Positions 9,543 through 18,843 of a stretch of 64,000 bases of DNA are shown in pieces. Each line of letters begins with the position of its first letter. Positions within the stretch are counted from its first letter, which is position 1. Source of the DNA: Candidatus Marisimplicoccus framensis (GTDB lineage: Bacteria; Bacteroidota; Bacteroidia; Flavobacteriales; Flavobacteriaceae). The stretch covers positions 1 to 64,000 of the forward strand of contig CAJIZN010000001.1 of NCBI GenBank assembly GCA_905182065.1, written 5' to 3'. A model generated the notes under the pieces. That model did not search any database and was not told the origin of the DNA. It worked only from the letters and a program-made list of their open reading frames with translations. Both the position numbers and the translations under genes were made by a program.

Positions 9543-12395
9543 TTATTTTGTTAAGTACATCTTTCTTCTTGAATAAAGCTCAATGAAAGAATCATCATTT
9601 AAATCATCTATAAAAAGAATACTTTCACCAGTACTTTTCATCTCAGGTCCAAGTTGTTTATTTACATCAGGAAATTTATTGAAAGAGAAAACAGGTTGTT
9701 TTATTGCATATCCATCTAACTTAGGCTTGAAGTTAAAATCTTTTAACTTATTTTCCCCTAACATTACTTTAGTTGCATAGTTAACATAAGGTTCCTTATA
9801 AGCTTTTGATATAAACGGAACAGTTCTTGAAGCTCTCGGATTTGCCTCAATTATATACACCATATCATCTTTAATAGCAAATTGAATATTAATTAATCCA
9901 ACTGTATTTAATGCTAAGGCAATCTTTCTTGTATGGTCCTTTATTTGTTGAACAATAAGTTCACCTAAATTAAAGACAGGAAGAGTTGCATTTGAGTCAC
10001 CTGAGTGAATACCACATGGTTCAATATGCTCCATTATACCTATTATATAAACATCCTCTCCATCACAAATAGCATCAGCCTCTGCTTCTATAGCTCCATC
10101 AAGATAATTATCAAGTAAAAGATTATTGTTGGGTATTTTAGATAATAGATCAACTACATGTTCTACTAATTCTTCTTTATTAATTACAATTTTCATTCCT
10201 TGTCCTCCTAGAACATATGAAGGTCTAATTAGAATAGGAAAATTTAACTTTGATGATAACTCCACTGCCTCCTCGGCATTTGTAGCAACCCCAAAATCAG
10301 GATAAGGAATATTATTTTCTTTCAATAAAGTTGAGAAGCTTCCTCTATCTTCTGCTAAATCAAGAGATTTATACTCTGTTCCAATAATTTTAATATTGTA
10401 TCGATCTAATTTTTCAGCAAGTTTTAATGCAGTTTGTCCACCAAGTTGAACAATAACTCCATAAGGGTTTTCATGTCTTATAATGTCATAGATATGTTCC
10501 CAAAAAACAGGCTCAAAATAAAGCTTGTCAGAAATATCAAAATCAGTAGAAACTGTCTCTGGATTACAATTGATCATTATAGTCTCATAACCACATTCAC
10601 TGGCTGCAAGAACTCCATGAACACAACAGTAATCAAATTCAATACCTTGTCCAATCCTATTTGGACCTGAGCCTAATACCACAATTTTTTTCTTTTCTGA
10701 AACTATACTTTCATTCTCAGAAAATTCACGATTATCTTTAGTTTTAATTTTTTCTTCAAAAGTTGAATAATAATATGGTGTTTGAGCAGGAAATTCAGCC
10801 GAACATGTGTCAACCAATTTATAAACTCTTTTAACACCTAATTCTTCTCTTTTTTTATAAACTTGACTTTCTAAGCAGTTTAACATAAATGCTATTTGTC
10901 TATCTGCAAAACCTTTTTGTTTTGCTTCAAGAAGAATATCATATTCTATATCATCTATTTTGTGAATAGAAATTTCTTTTTCTAATTGATATAGTTCTTC
11001 ATATTGTTTAAGAAACCACATATCAATTTTTGTTATATCATAAATCCTGTCAAGTGAAATTCCAGCTTGAATAGCATCATATATAACGAAAACTCTATCC
11101 CAACTTGCATTTGTTAGCTTACTAATAATTGTATCCTTATCTGTATATCCCTTTCCATCTGCTCCTAGTCCATTTCTTTTTATTTCAAGTGATTGAGTAG
11201 CTTTATGAAGAGCTTCTTGAAATGATCTACCTATTCCCATTACTTCTCCAACTGCTTTCATTTGCAAACCTAAAGTTCTATCAGACCCCTCAAACTTATC
11301 AAAGTTCCATCTAGGAATTTTGACAATAACATAGTCTAGTGTTGGCTCAAATAAAGCAGAAGTTGATTTAGTAATCTGATTACTTAGTTCATCAAGAGTA
11401 TAACCAAGAGCTAATTTCGCAGCAATTTTTGCAATAGGATAACCAGAGGCTTTAGATGCTAGAGCAGATGATCTGGAAACTCTAGGATTTATTTCAATTG
11501 CTACTATATCTTCGTTTTCATCTGGACTAACTGCAAATTGAACATTACAACCACCAGAAAAATCTCCTATGCTTTTCATCATCTTTATAGCCATGTCTCT
11601 CATTCTCTGATAAGTAGTATCAGATAAAGTCATAGCAGGAGCAACAGTTATAGAATCTCCAGTATGAATCCCCATTGGATCCATGTTCTCTATCGTACAA
11701 ATAATTACAATATTATTGTTCTTATCACGAAGTAATTCTAACTCATATTCCTTCCATCCCATAAGAGCTTTATCTATGAGCACTTCGTGTATAGGTGATG
11801 ATTCAAGACCTCTTGTTAAAAGATCATTAAACTTGTCTTCTTCAAAAACTATTGACGCACCTGTACCTCCTAAAGTGAATGATGGTCTAATTACTAGAGG
11901 GAAACCAAATCGTTGAGCTATTTCTTTACCTTTTAAAAATGAAGAAGCACTTTCTGCAGGAGCTACAGGAATATTTATTTTATTTAATAGTATTCTAAAT
12001 TTTTCTCTATCCTCAGTTATTTCAATTGCACCTATATCTACACCAATAATTTTTACTGAGTGTTTTGACCAAATTTCTTTCTCCTGAGCCTCAATACATA
12101 GATTTAGAGCAGTTTGCCCCCCCATTGTTGGTAAAACAGCATCAATATCATCATGGATTTCAAGAATTTCAGATATTGATTTGGTAGTAAGTGGTTTGAG
12201 ATATATATGATCTGCCATTGAAGGGTCAGTCATAATAGTAGCAGGGTTGGAATTTATTAAAATGGTCTTTATACCATCTTCCTTAAGAGATCTTAAAGCT
12301 TGAGATCCAGAATAATCGAATTCACAGGCTTGACCTATAATTATGGGTCCTGAACCAATTATTAGAATTGATTTAATATTTTTATCCTTAGGCAT
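9543..12395 (-). CDS. carB: Carbamoyl-phosphate synthase large subunit
   Basis: Duplicated ATP-grasp halves: ILIIGSGPIIIGQACEFDYSGSQA and VVLGSGPNRIGQGIEFDYCCVH. Confidence 0.97.
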   Translation of the reverse strand: MPKDKNIKSILIIGSGPIIIGQACEFDYSGSQALRSLKEDGIKTILINSNPATIMTDPSMADHIYLKPLTTKSISEILEIHDDIDAVLPTMGGQTALNLCIEAQEKEIWSKHSVKIIGVDIGAIEITEDREKFRILLNKINIPVAPAESASSFLKGKEIAQRFGFPLVIRPSFTLGGTGASIVFEEDKFNDLLTRGLESSPIHEVLIDKALMGWKEYELELLRDKNNNIVIICTIENMDPMGIHTGDSITVAPAMTLSDTTYQRMRDMAIKMMKSIGDFSGGCNVQFAVSPDENEDIVAIEINPRVSRSSALASKASGYPIAKIAAKLALGYTLDELSNQITKSTSALFEPTLDYVIVKIPRWNFDKFEGSDRTLGLQMKAVGEVMGIGRSFQEALHKATQSLEIKRNGLGADGKGYTDKDTIISKLTNASWDRVFVIYDAIQAGISLDRIYDITKIDMWFLKQYEELYQLEKEISIHKIDDIEYDILLEAKQKGFADRQIAFMLNCLESQVYKKREELGVKRVYKLVDTCSAEFPAQTPYYYSTFEEKIKTKDNREFSENESIVSEKKKIVVLGSGPNRIGQGIEFDYCCVHGVLAASECGYETIMINCNPETVSTDFDISDKLYFEPVFWEHIYDIIRHENPYGVIVQLGGQTALKLAEKLDRYNIKIIGTEYKSLDLAEDRGSFSTLLKENNIPYPDFGVATNAEEAVELSSKLNFPILIRPSYVLGGQGMKIVINKEELVEHVVDLLSKIPNNNLLLDNYLDGAIEAEADAICDGEDVYIIGIMEHIEPCGIHSGDSNATLPVFNLGELIVQQIKDHTRKIALALNTVGLINIQFAIKDDMVYIIEANPRASRTVPFISKAYKEPYVNYATKVMLGENKLKDFNFKPKLDGYAIKQPVFSFNKFPDVNKQLGPEMKSTGESILFIDDLNDDSFIELYSRRKMYLTK

Positions 12396-12412
12396 AAAAT
12401 CACACTAAAATA

Positions 12413-12439
12413 TAAAAAAAAAGGTGCTGTAAAAGCACC
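12413..12439 (-). terminator. Rho-independent terminator downstream of rpmH
   Basis: GGTGCT (12423-12428) / AGCACC (12434-12439) stem with 5-nt loop, followed on the minus strand by a T-run. Confidence 0.8.
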
Positions 12440-12461
12440 ATCTTTAAAAAGTTATTAAAAA

Positions 12462-12620
12462 TTATTTCTTATGACGAAATTCGTCAGAGACAGATAATTT
12501 TTTTCTACCTTTTGCTCTTCTTGCTGATAGCACTCTTCGTCCATTAGCTGTCGCCATTCTGTCCATAAAGCCGTGCTTGTTTCTTCTTTTTCTCTTAGAT
12601 GGTTGATAGGTCCTTTTCAC
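12462..12620 (-). CDS. rpmH: 50S ribosomal protein bL34 (GTG start; absent from ORF track)
   Basis: Hand translation: [52 protein letters not shown]. Confidence 0.96.
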   Translation of the reverse strand: MKRTYQPSKRKRRNKHGFMDRMATANGRRVLSARRAKGRKKLSVSDEFRHKK

Positions 12621-12641
12621 AATTGTCTATTTAATCGGTGG

Positions 12642-12649
12642 CAAATATA
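12642..12649 (-). promoter_or_regulatory. -7 promoter element TATATTTG upstream of rpmH
   Basis: Minus-strand TATATTTG, 21 nt upstream of the start codon. Confidence 0.4.
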
Positions 12650-12705
12650 ATATCTTTTTATTCAACATCATATAAATATTTTTAAATTGTAAATTAGCAG
12701 CATAT

Positions 12706-13221
12706 ATGATACCAAAAATAATTAAGCTCATAGCTTCGACACTACTCCTTGCATATGGAGTTTATCAAATCACAGAAACTTTCATAGGTAACGGAATATT
12801 TTTAATTATTCTCTCAATACTTTTAGTTGTTCTTTATTTTAAAAATGAAGTCTTAATTTTTGCATTCCTTAGTCTAAGAAATCAAAATTTTGATAGAACT
12901 GAGAAAATTTTAAAATTAATAAAAAACCCTAAGTCAGCTTTAATTCGAAAACAACAAGGCTTCTTCTATTATCTTCATGGTTTAATTCAATCTCAAAAAA
13001 ATCTAACAATAGCAGAGAAACACTTTCGTGAATCTCTTAAGCTAGGATTGAGTATGAAGCATGATTTAGCAATGGCAAAATTAAGTCTTGCAGGAATTAT
13101 GATGCAAAAAAGAAGAAAAAGAGAAGCTCAAGTACTTCTCACAGAAGCTAAATCTTATGACACACATAACATGTTAACTGCTCAAATTAAATTGATGCAG
13201 GAACAGATGAAAAGAATTTAA
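12706..13221 (+). CDS. Small membrane protein with TPR-like cytoplasmic region
   Basis: Two N-terminal hydrophobic helices, then helical repeats AEKHFRESLKLGLSMKHDLAMAKLSLAGIMMQKRRKREAQVLLTEA. Confidence 0.5.
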   Translation: MIPKIIKLIASTLLLAYGVYQITETFIGNGIFLIILSILLVVLYFKNEVLIFAFLSLRNQNFDRTEKILKLIKNPKSALIRKQQGFFYYLHGLIQSQKNLTIAEKHFRESLKLGLSMKHDLAMAKLSLAGIMMQKRRKREAQVLLTEAKSYDTHNMLTAQIKLMQEQMKRI

Positions 13222-13283
13222 CATCAAGTTATTCTTATCACCAATAGATTTTTTTTTATCTTTGCTGTCCAGCATTTTTATTT

Positions 13284-13577
13284 ATGAATGAAATAATTCT
13301 AGAAAATAATGAGTTTCTAAGACAATTTGAAGTCAAGACTTCAGACTCATTAGCTAGAATAGAATATGCTGAACAAGAAAGAAAAATATTCCTTACTAAA
13401 ATTCATATTCCTGACTCTGTTAGTGATAAATCTTTTGAAGAAAACTTTATAGTTAAAGTTCTTGAATTTATTGAAAGTAAAAACCTTAGAGTTGTTCCCA
13501 CTTCCCCTAGAATTGCAGGATTTGTTAGAAAAAACAAAGATTTCAAACACTTACTTCCTGTAGGAATCAAATTATAA
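13284..13577 (+). CDS. GNAT-like N-acetyltransferase (YjdJ/YidJ type)
   Basis: LARIEYAEQERKIFLTKIHIPDSV...VVPTSPRIAGFVRKNKDFKHLLP. Confidence 0.75.
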   Translation: MNEIILENNEFLRQFEVKTSDSLARIEYAEQERKIFLTKIHIPDSVSDKSFEENFIVKVLEFIESKNLRVVPTSPRIAGFVRKNKDFKHLLPVGIKL

Positions 13578-13584
13578 TTAAAAT

Positions 13585-14913
13585 TTAGGTTGCAAAACCT
13601 TCAGAATCAATTTCAGTAAATTTTGATTCTACTAAACATCCAGTTAAACTTGAGTCCCATTTTCTTCTAAATCGCACGTAGTTTGATGAAAATCCTTCGA
13701 TAAAACCATTTTTATCCTCAGATTCAAATAGTACCTCATGAATTGTACCTATATTTTTATTGTAGAATGCTGCTTTCTTTCTACTTGAAAGAAGTCTTAA
13801 AAGTTTACTTCTTTTAGATCTAATATTTGAATTAACTATATTAGGCAAAGTTACTGCATGAGTATTATTCCTTTCAGAGTATTTAAAAACATGTAAGTAA
13901 GAGATATCTAAATCTTCAATAAAACTCATGCTTTCTAAAAATTTATCATCGTCTTCTCCAGGAAATCCAACAATCACATCAACGCCAATACATGCATCTG
14001 GCATAAGTCGATTTATTCTCTTTATTCTGCTCTTGTATAACTCACTGTCATATCTTCTTCTCATTAACTTTAAGACACTATTACTTCCACTTTGTAAAGG
14101 AATATGAAAGTGATTGACAAACTTCTTACTGGTACTTATGAATTCTATTATTTCATCACTTAATAGATTTGGTTCAATTGAAGAAATTCTAAATCTAACA
14201 CTCAGATCCAATTTGTCTAATTCTTTAACAAGATCAAAGAAATTATATTGGATAGTTTCATTACTGTTTGCACCAAAATCTCCAAGATTTATTCCTGTTA
14301 AAACAATCTCTTTTATATTTTCAGAAGCAATTTTATGAACATTATCTATAACATTAGATATGGTATTACTTCTGGATTTCCCTCTGGCTAAAGGAATAGT
14401 ACAAAAACTACACTTATAATCACAACCATCTTGAACTTTTAAAAATGCTCTGGTTCTATGGTTTAATGAATAACTTTCCTTAAAAAGATTTACATCATTA
14501 ATATTACATGAATGAATTTTTTTGGAAAGATCACTGTCAATATTTTTTAAATATTCTAATAAATTGAACTTATCTGAAGCTCCTAGAACTAAATCAACTC
14601 CATCAACACTGAGTAACTCTTTGGGTTTAAGTTGAGCATAACAACCAATAGCTGCTATAAAAGCTTCTGGATTATTTTTTTGAGCTTGTTTCACAAAATG
14701 CTTAAACTTATTATCTGCATTTTCTGTTACAGAACAAGTATTAATAATGTAAGCATCAGCATACTCATTAAAATCTACTATTTTATAATCATTATCCTTA
14801 AGTGACTTTGAAATATATGATGATTCTGAAAAATTTAGCTTACATCCGAGTGTATATAGTGCAACACTTGAAATCTTTCTATTTGATTTAGTAGGAGCTA
14901 TATTTGCAGGCAT
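13585..14913 (-). CDS. mtaB: tRNA t6A37 methylthiotransferase MtaB (radical SAM)
   Basis: TLGCKLNFSESS, NTCSVTENAD, radical SAM motif CDYKCSFCTIPLARGKSRS. Confidence 0.93.
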   Translation of the reverse strand: MPANIAPTKSNRKISSVALYTLGCKLNFSESSYISKSLKDNDYKIVDFNEYADAYIINTCSVTENADNKFKHFVKQAQKNNPEAFIAAIGCYAQLKPKELLSVDGVDLVLGASDKFNLLEYLKNIDSDLSKKIHSCNINDVNLFKESYSLNHRTRAFLKVQDGCDYKCSFCTIPLARGKSRSNTISNVIDNVHKIASENIKEIVLTGINLGDFGANSNETIQYNFFDLVKELDKLDLSVRFRISSIEPNLLSDEIIEFISTSKKFVNHFHIPLQSGSNSVLKLMRRRYDSELYKSRIKRINRLMPDACIGVDVIVGFPGEDDDKFLESMSFIEDLDISYLHVFKYSERNNTHAVTLPNIVNSNIRSKRSKLLRLLSSRKKAAFYNKNIGTIHEVLFESEDKNGFIEGFSSNYVRFRRKWDSSLTGCLVESKFTEIDSEGFAT

Positions 14914-14928
14914 AGCTTAAAGAATTAT

Positions 14929-15417
14929 CTATGAAGGATCAGAATCTTCTGATTCATCAGGAGTTTCTTCAGCATCAGGAGTTTCTTCAGCAACAGGAGT
15001 TTCTTCAGCAACAGGAGTCTCTTCAACAACAGGAGTCTCTTCAACAACAGGAGTCTCTTCAACAACAGGAGTTTCTTCAACAACAGGAGTCTCTTCAACA
15101 ACAGGAGTTTCAGGCAACTGATTAGCTTTAACATCTTCATCAGAATCTGATGATTCTGAGTTTGAAGCTTGATTAAAGTTTGCATATTTATTTCTAAACT
15201 TATCTACCCTACCAGCTGTATCCACAAGTTTAGATTTACCAGTATAAAAAGGATGAGATGTTCTTGATATTTCAAGCTTAAAAAGAGGATATTCAACACC
15301 ATCAATCTTTGTAGTTTCCTTTGTTTCGACTGTAGATTTTGTTATAAACATGTCATTATTGGACATATCTTTAAATGCTACTTGTCTATAATTCTCAGGG
15401 TGTGTATTACTCTTCAT
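14929..15417 (-). CDS. rpmE2: 50S ribosomal protein bL31 type B with long acidic repetitive C-terminal tail
   Basis: [30 protein letters not shown]...[27 protein letters not shown], then about 80 aa of acidic tail. Confidence 0.92.
   Translation of the reverse strand: MKSNTHPENYRQVAFKDMSNNDMFITKSTVETKETTKIDGVEYPLFKLEISRTSHPFYTGKSKLVDTAGRVDKFRNKYANFNQASNSESSDSDEDVKANQLPETPVVEETPVVEETPVVEETPVVEETPVVEETPVAEETPVAEETPDAEETPDESEDSDPS
14960..15103 (-). repeat. 18-bp tandem repeat, 8 units, encoding (PV[V/A]EET)n-like tail of bL31
   Basis: Units of ggagt[t/c]tcttca[a/g]ca[a/t]ca counted directly on the plus strand, with a partial ninth unit at 15104. Confidence 0.95.
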
Positions 15418-15433
15418 AATTTTAAAGTGAGTG

Positions 15434-15441
15434 CAAATTTA
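15434..15441 (-). promoter_or_regulatory. -7 promoter element TAAATTTG upstream of rpmE2
   Basis: Minus-strand TAAATTTG, 16 nt upstream of ATG; no clear -33 box. Confidence 0.4.
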
Positions 15442-15508
15442 AAATTTTTTTCATATATCCTGTCATTATAATTGCTTAATTTTACTTCAAACGTATAATA
15501 CAAATAAA

Positions 15509-16033
15509 ATGTCAGAACCTAAAGATGCTCTTAAATCTACCGTATTAAACTACGGCTTAATTATGGGTGGATTATCAGTTGCGTTTACTGTAATGCTATT
15601 TATTATGGATCTACATTATCAAAATTCGTCAATTCAACAATGGACTAGTCTTTTAATAATGGCTGGATCTATAGTTTTTGGACAATTAGCTTACAAACAA
15701 TTAAATGACGGATTTATTAGTCTTGGAGAAGGAATAAAAATTGGTATTGGAATTGTTGCTTTAGGATCTTCAATAGGTATTCTTTATGGACTATTTCAAG
15801 GTTATGTATTAGATCCTGATACTATGAGTAAGGCAATGGATTATGCAATAAACCAAGCAATTGACCAAAATCCAGAACTTACAGATGAAATGATAGAAGC
15901 AATTGAGGGAGCATTTGAATTCTTTGCTAATCCTCTACTTCAATCTGCAATAGGAATAACTGTTTCACTATTTTTTGGTTGTCTCATTTCATTACTTACC
16001 GGACTAGCTGTCAAAAAAAATAGGGCAGAATAG
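15509..16033 (+). CDS. DUF4199-like membrane protein
   Basis: Four predicted hydrophobic helices; LNDGFISLGEGIKIGIGI motif; next to a GT2 gene. Confidence 0.7.
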   Translation: MSEPKDALKSTVLNYGLIMGGLSVAFTVMLFIMDLHYQNSSIQQWTSLLIMAGSIVFGQLAYKQLNDGFISLGEGIKIGIGIVALGSSIGILYGLFQGYVLDPDTMSKAMDYAINQAIDQNPELTDEMIEAIEGAFEFFANPLLQSAIGITVSLFFGCLISLLTGLAVKKNRAE

Positions 16034-16042
16034 CAAAAACCT

Positions 16043-16988
16043 ATGAACGTTTCTATTATCATACCTTTATTGAATGAGTCTGAGTCGATAAATGAACTTA
16101 ATGACTGGATTTTTAAAGCATTCGTTAATACTGATTTAAAATTTGAAGTCATTTACATTGATGATGGAAGTAATGACTCATCTTGGAATATAATTAAAGG
16201 AATTGCTAAGTCTAATCTCAATATAAAAGGTATTTCATTTAATAGAAATTATGGAAAATCTCAAGCTTTAAGAGTGGGGTTTTCTGAGGCTAAAGGAGAA
16301 TACGTAGCTACTTTAGATGCTGATCTTCAAGATTCACCAGAAGAAATTCCAATAATGATTAATAAATTAATAGAATCTAATTTAGATATGATTTCAGGTT
16401 GGAAAAAGAAAAGATATGATTCTTTTTTTTTAAAAAGATTACCATCATTATTATTCAACTTTGTTGCTAGAATTTTTTCCGGTATACGTCTCAATGATTT
16501 TAACTGTGGAATTAAAGTATATAAAAAAGAGGTGATTAAATCCATTAATCTATATGCTGATATGCACAGATTTATACCAATTCTTGCAAAAAATGAGGGT
16601 TACAATAAAATTGGAGAACATATAGTGAAGCATCAACCAAGAAAATATGGTAAAAGTAAATTTGGAAATGAAAGATTCGTAAGAGGGTTTCTAGATATAA
16701 TAACACTTGTGGTTTACAAATAGGTTTGGAAGAAGGCCAATGCATTTTTTTGGATCTTTAGGTACACTAATGATTATTGTTGGAATTTTATTTACTATGT
16801 ATCTCGGTTATAATAAATTATTTATTGATACTAACTCTAGGCTAATCACAACTAGACCTGAATTTTATATTGCTTTGATAACAATGGTTCTGGGTGCTCA
16901 GTTCTTTATAGCAGGTTTTATAGCTGAAATTGTCCTAAAATTCAATGTTAATAAAGATGAATTTTCAATAAAAAATAAAACTTTTTAA
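16043..16988 (+). CDS. DPM1/GtrB-like GT2 glycosyltransferase, split by an apparent +1 frameshift (ORFs 16043..16723 and 16707..16988)
   Basis: SIIIPLLNESESINEL, YIDDGSNDSSW, ATLDADLQDSPEEIP; reading RGFLDIITL | WFTNRFGRRPMHFFGSLG needs one nucleotide skipped near 16707-16711; span 946 nt = 3n+1. Confidence 0.88.
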
Positions 16989-18806
16989 ATGAGCTATTTC
17001 ACAAAAGTTTTAAAATATGGAATTGATTACTATTATTATGGATTATTAAATATATTATTTAATGTTCTTTATGCAATTTTTAGTGCTTTAGCCTTTGTTT
17101 CATTTATTCCAATGCTTGATGTATTATTTAAACAAACTAAAACAGTTTATACAGAACCTGAATATGTTGGGTTTGGAAATATTTTAGAATATGCAGAAGA
17201 TTATTTTAATTATTATTTATCTAATCAACTTGAAACTGATATTTCATCAACATTAATTCTAGTAGTAGGAATAGTTATTTTCTTTTTTTTAATGAAAAAT
17301 TTATTCAACTATCTCGCACTTTATAATATAACATTTGTAAAAAATGGTCTATTAAAAAACCTAAGGGAAAACTTATTTTCTAAAGTATTAAATATGCCTA
17401 TTTCATATTTTTTAAATAAGAAAAAAGGTGACTTAATGTCAAGAATAACAGCAGATATTTTAGAAATTCAGACATCTTATCTTTCAATCCTGGAATTAAT
17501 GGTAAGAGAGCCACTAACCATATTATTTACTTTGATTGTAATGTTTACAATAAGCCCACAATTAACTCTATTTGTTACACTATTTATTCCTATATCAGGT
17601 TTTATTATTTCAATAATCGGCAAGAAGCTTAGAAAGGATTCTAAAGAGGTTCAACAACAACAAAGTGATTTTTTATCAATTATTGATGAAACGATAAGTG
17701 GTCAAAAAGTTATTAAATCATTTTTATCAGAAACATTTTTTCACAATAAGTTTAAAAGCATAAACAACTTACTTTATAGGTTTTCAAATAAGGTAATTAA
17801 TAGAAAAAATTTAGCTGGTCCTTTTAGTGAGTTTATGGGGATTCTTGTAATTGGTGTATTACTTTGGTTTGGAGGAAAAATGGTTTTAATAAGTGAAACT
17901 ATATCTGGAACAACATTTATAGTATTCATGGGTCTCGCATATAATATTCTTACCCCAGCCAAAAATCTTAGTAAGTCATTTTATAGTATAAAAAAAGGAA
18001 ATGCAGCTGCTGAAAGAGTATTTGAGATTATTGAATACAATAAGGATAAATATGATGAAAAAAGAACTATAGAGTTTAAAAAGTTTGAAAATAACATCAC
18101 TTTTAATAATGTTAAATTCCATTACGGTGAGGTAAAAATATTAGATAAAATAAGTTTTACAATAAACAAAGGTGAGAGTGTTGCTTTAGTTGGTTCATCT
18201 GGAAGTGGTAAAACAACAATAGCTAATCTTTTAAACGGTTTCTTTGGTCCAACCTCTGGTAATCTTTTAATTGATGATATGAATATATCAAATATTACAA
18301 AAGAATCCCTTTATAGAAATATCTCTATTGTAACTCAAGAATCAATTTTATTTAATGACACCATATTAAATAATATTAGAATAGGTAATCTTGAAGCTTC
18401 AAAAGAGGAGATTATTGAAGCTTCAAAAGAGGCAAATGCTCATGAGTTTATTAAAGAGCAGCTAAATAGTTATGATACAATGATCGGAGATTACGGAAAT
18501 AATTTGTCAGGAGGTCAAAAGCAAAGATTAACAATAGCTAGAGCTATGTTAAAAAGTCCTTCAATATTAATTTTAGATGAAGCAACGTCTTCATTAGATA
18601 GTGAATCTGAGAAAAAGATTCAGGATGCAATTGATAAACTAATGCATGGAAAAACATCTTTAATAATTGCACATAAGTTTTCAACAATTAAGAAGTGTGA
18701 TAAGATAATACTCATTGATAAAGGTAGGATTATTGCACAGGGAACCCATGAAGAACTTATCAACTCAAATTCTTCATATAAAAATATGAATGAGCTTCAA
18801 ATCTAA
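16989..18806 (+). CDS. ABC exporter, permease plus ATPase (MsbA/MdlB type)
   Basis: Walker A GSSGSGKTTIANLL, signature LSGGQKQRLTIARAML, N-terminal 6-TM region. Confidence 0.92.
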   Translation: MSYFTKVLKYGIDYYYYGLLNILFNVLYAIFSALAFVSFIPMLDVLFKQTKTVYTEPEYVGFGNILEYAEDYFNYYLSNQLETDISSTLILVVGIVIFFFLMKNLFNYLALYNITFVKNGLLKNLRENLFSKVLNMPISYFLNKKKGDLMSRITADILEIQTSYLSILELMVREPLTILFTLIVMFTISPQLTLFVTLFIPISGFIISIIGKKLRKDSKEVQQQQSDFLSIIDETISGQKVIKSFLSETFFHNKFKSINNLLYRFSNKVINRKNLAGPFSEFMGILVIGVLLWFGGKMVLISETISGTTFIVFMGLAYNILTPAKNLSKSFYSIKKGNAAAERVFEIIEYNKDKYDEKRTIEFKKFENNITFNNVKFHYGEVKILDKISFTINKGESVALVGSSGSGKTTIANLLNGFFGPTSGNLLIDDMNISNITKESLYRNISIVTQESILFNDTILNNIRIGNLEASKEEIIEASKEANAHEFIKEQLNSYDTMIGDYGNNLSGGQKQRLTIARAMLKSPSILILDEATSSLDSESEKKIQDAIDKLMHGKTSLIIAHKFSTIKKCDKIILIDKGRIIAQGTHEELINSNSSYKNMNELQI

Positions 18807-18843
18807 TCCTAAATCAATTAAATTTACAGCTTAAATATCTATA

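Noticed and set aside
14960-15103. Possible CRISPR array
   Set aside because: Direct 18-bp tandem repeat without spacers, in frame in a ribosomal protein gene; no cas genes.
14925-15185. ORF 14925..15185 (-) and 14931..15125 (+), Leu/Lys- and Gln/Glu-rich repeat proteins
   Set aside because: Alternate-frame and antisense readings of the 18-bp repeat inside rpmE2; translations are pure repeat artefacts.
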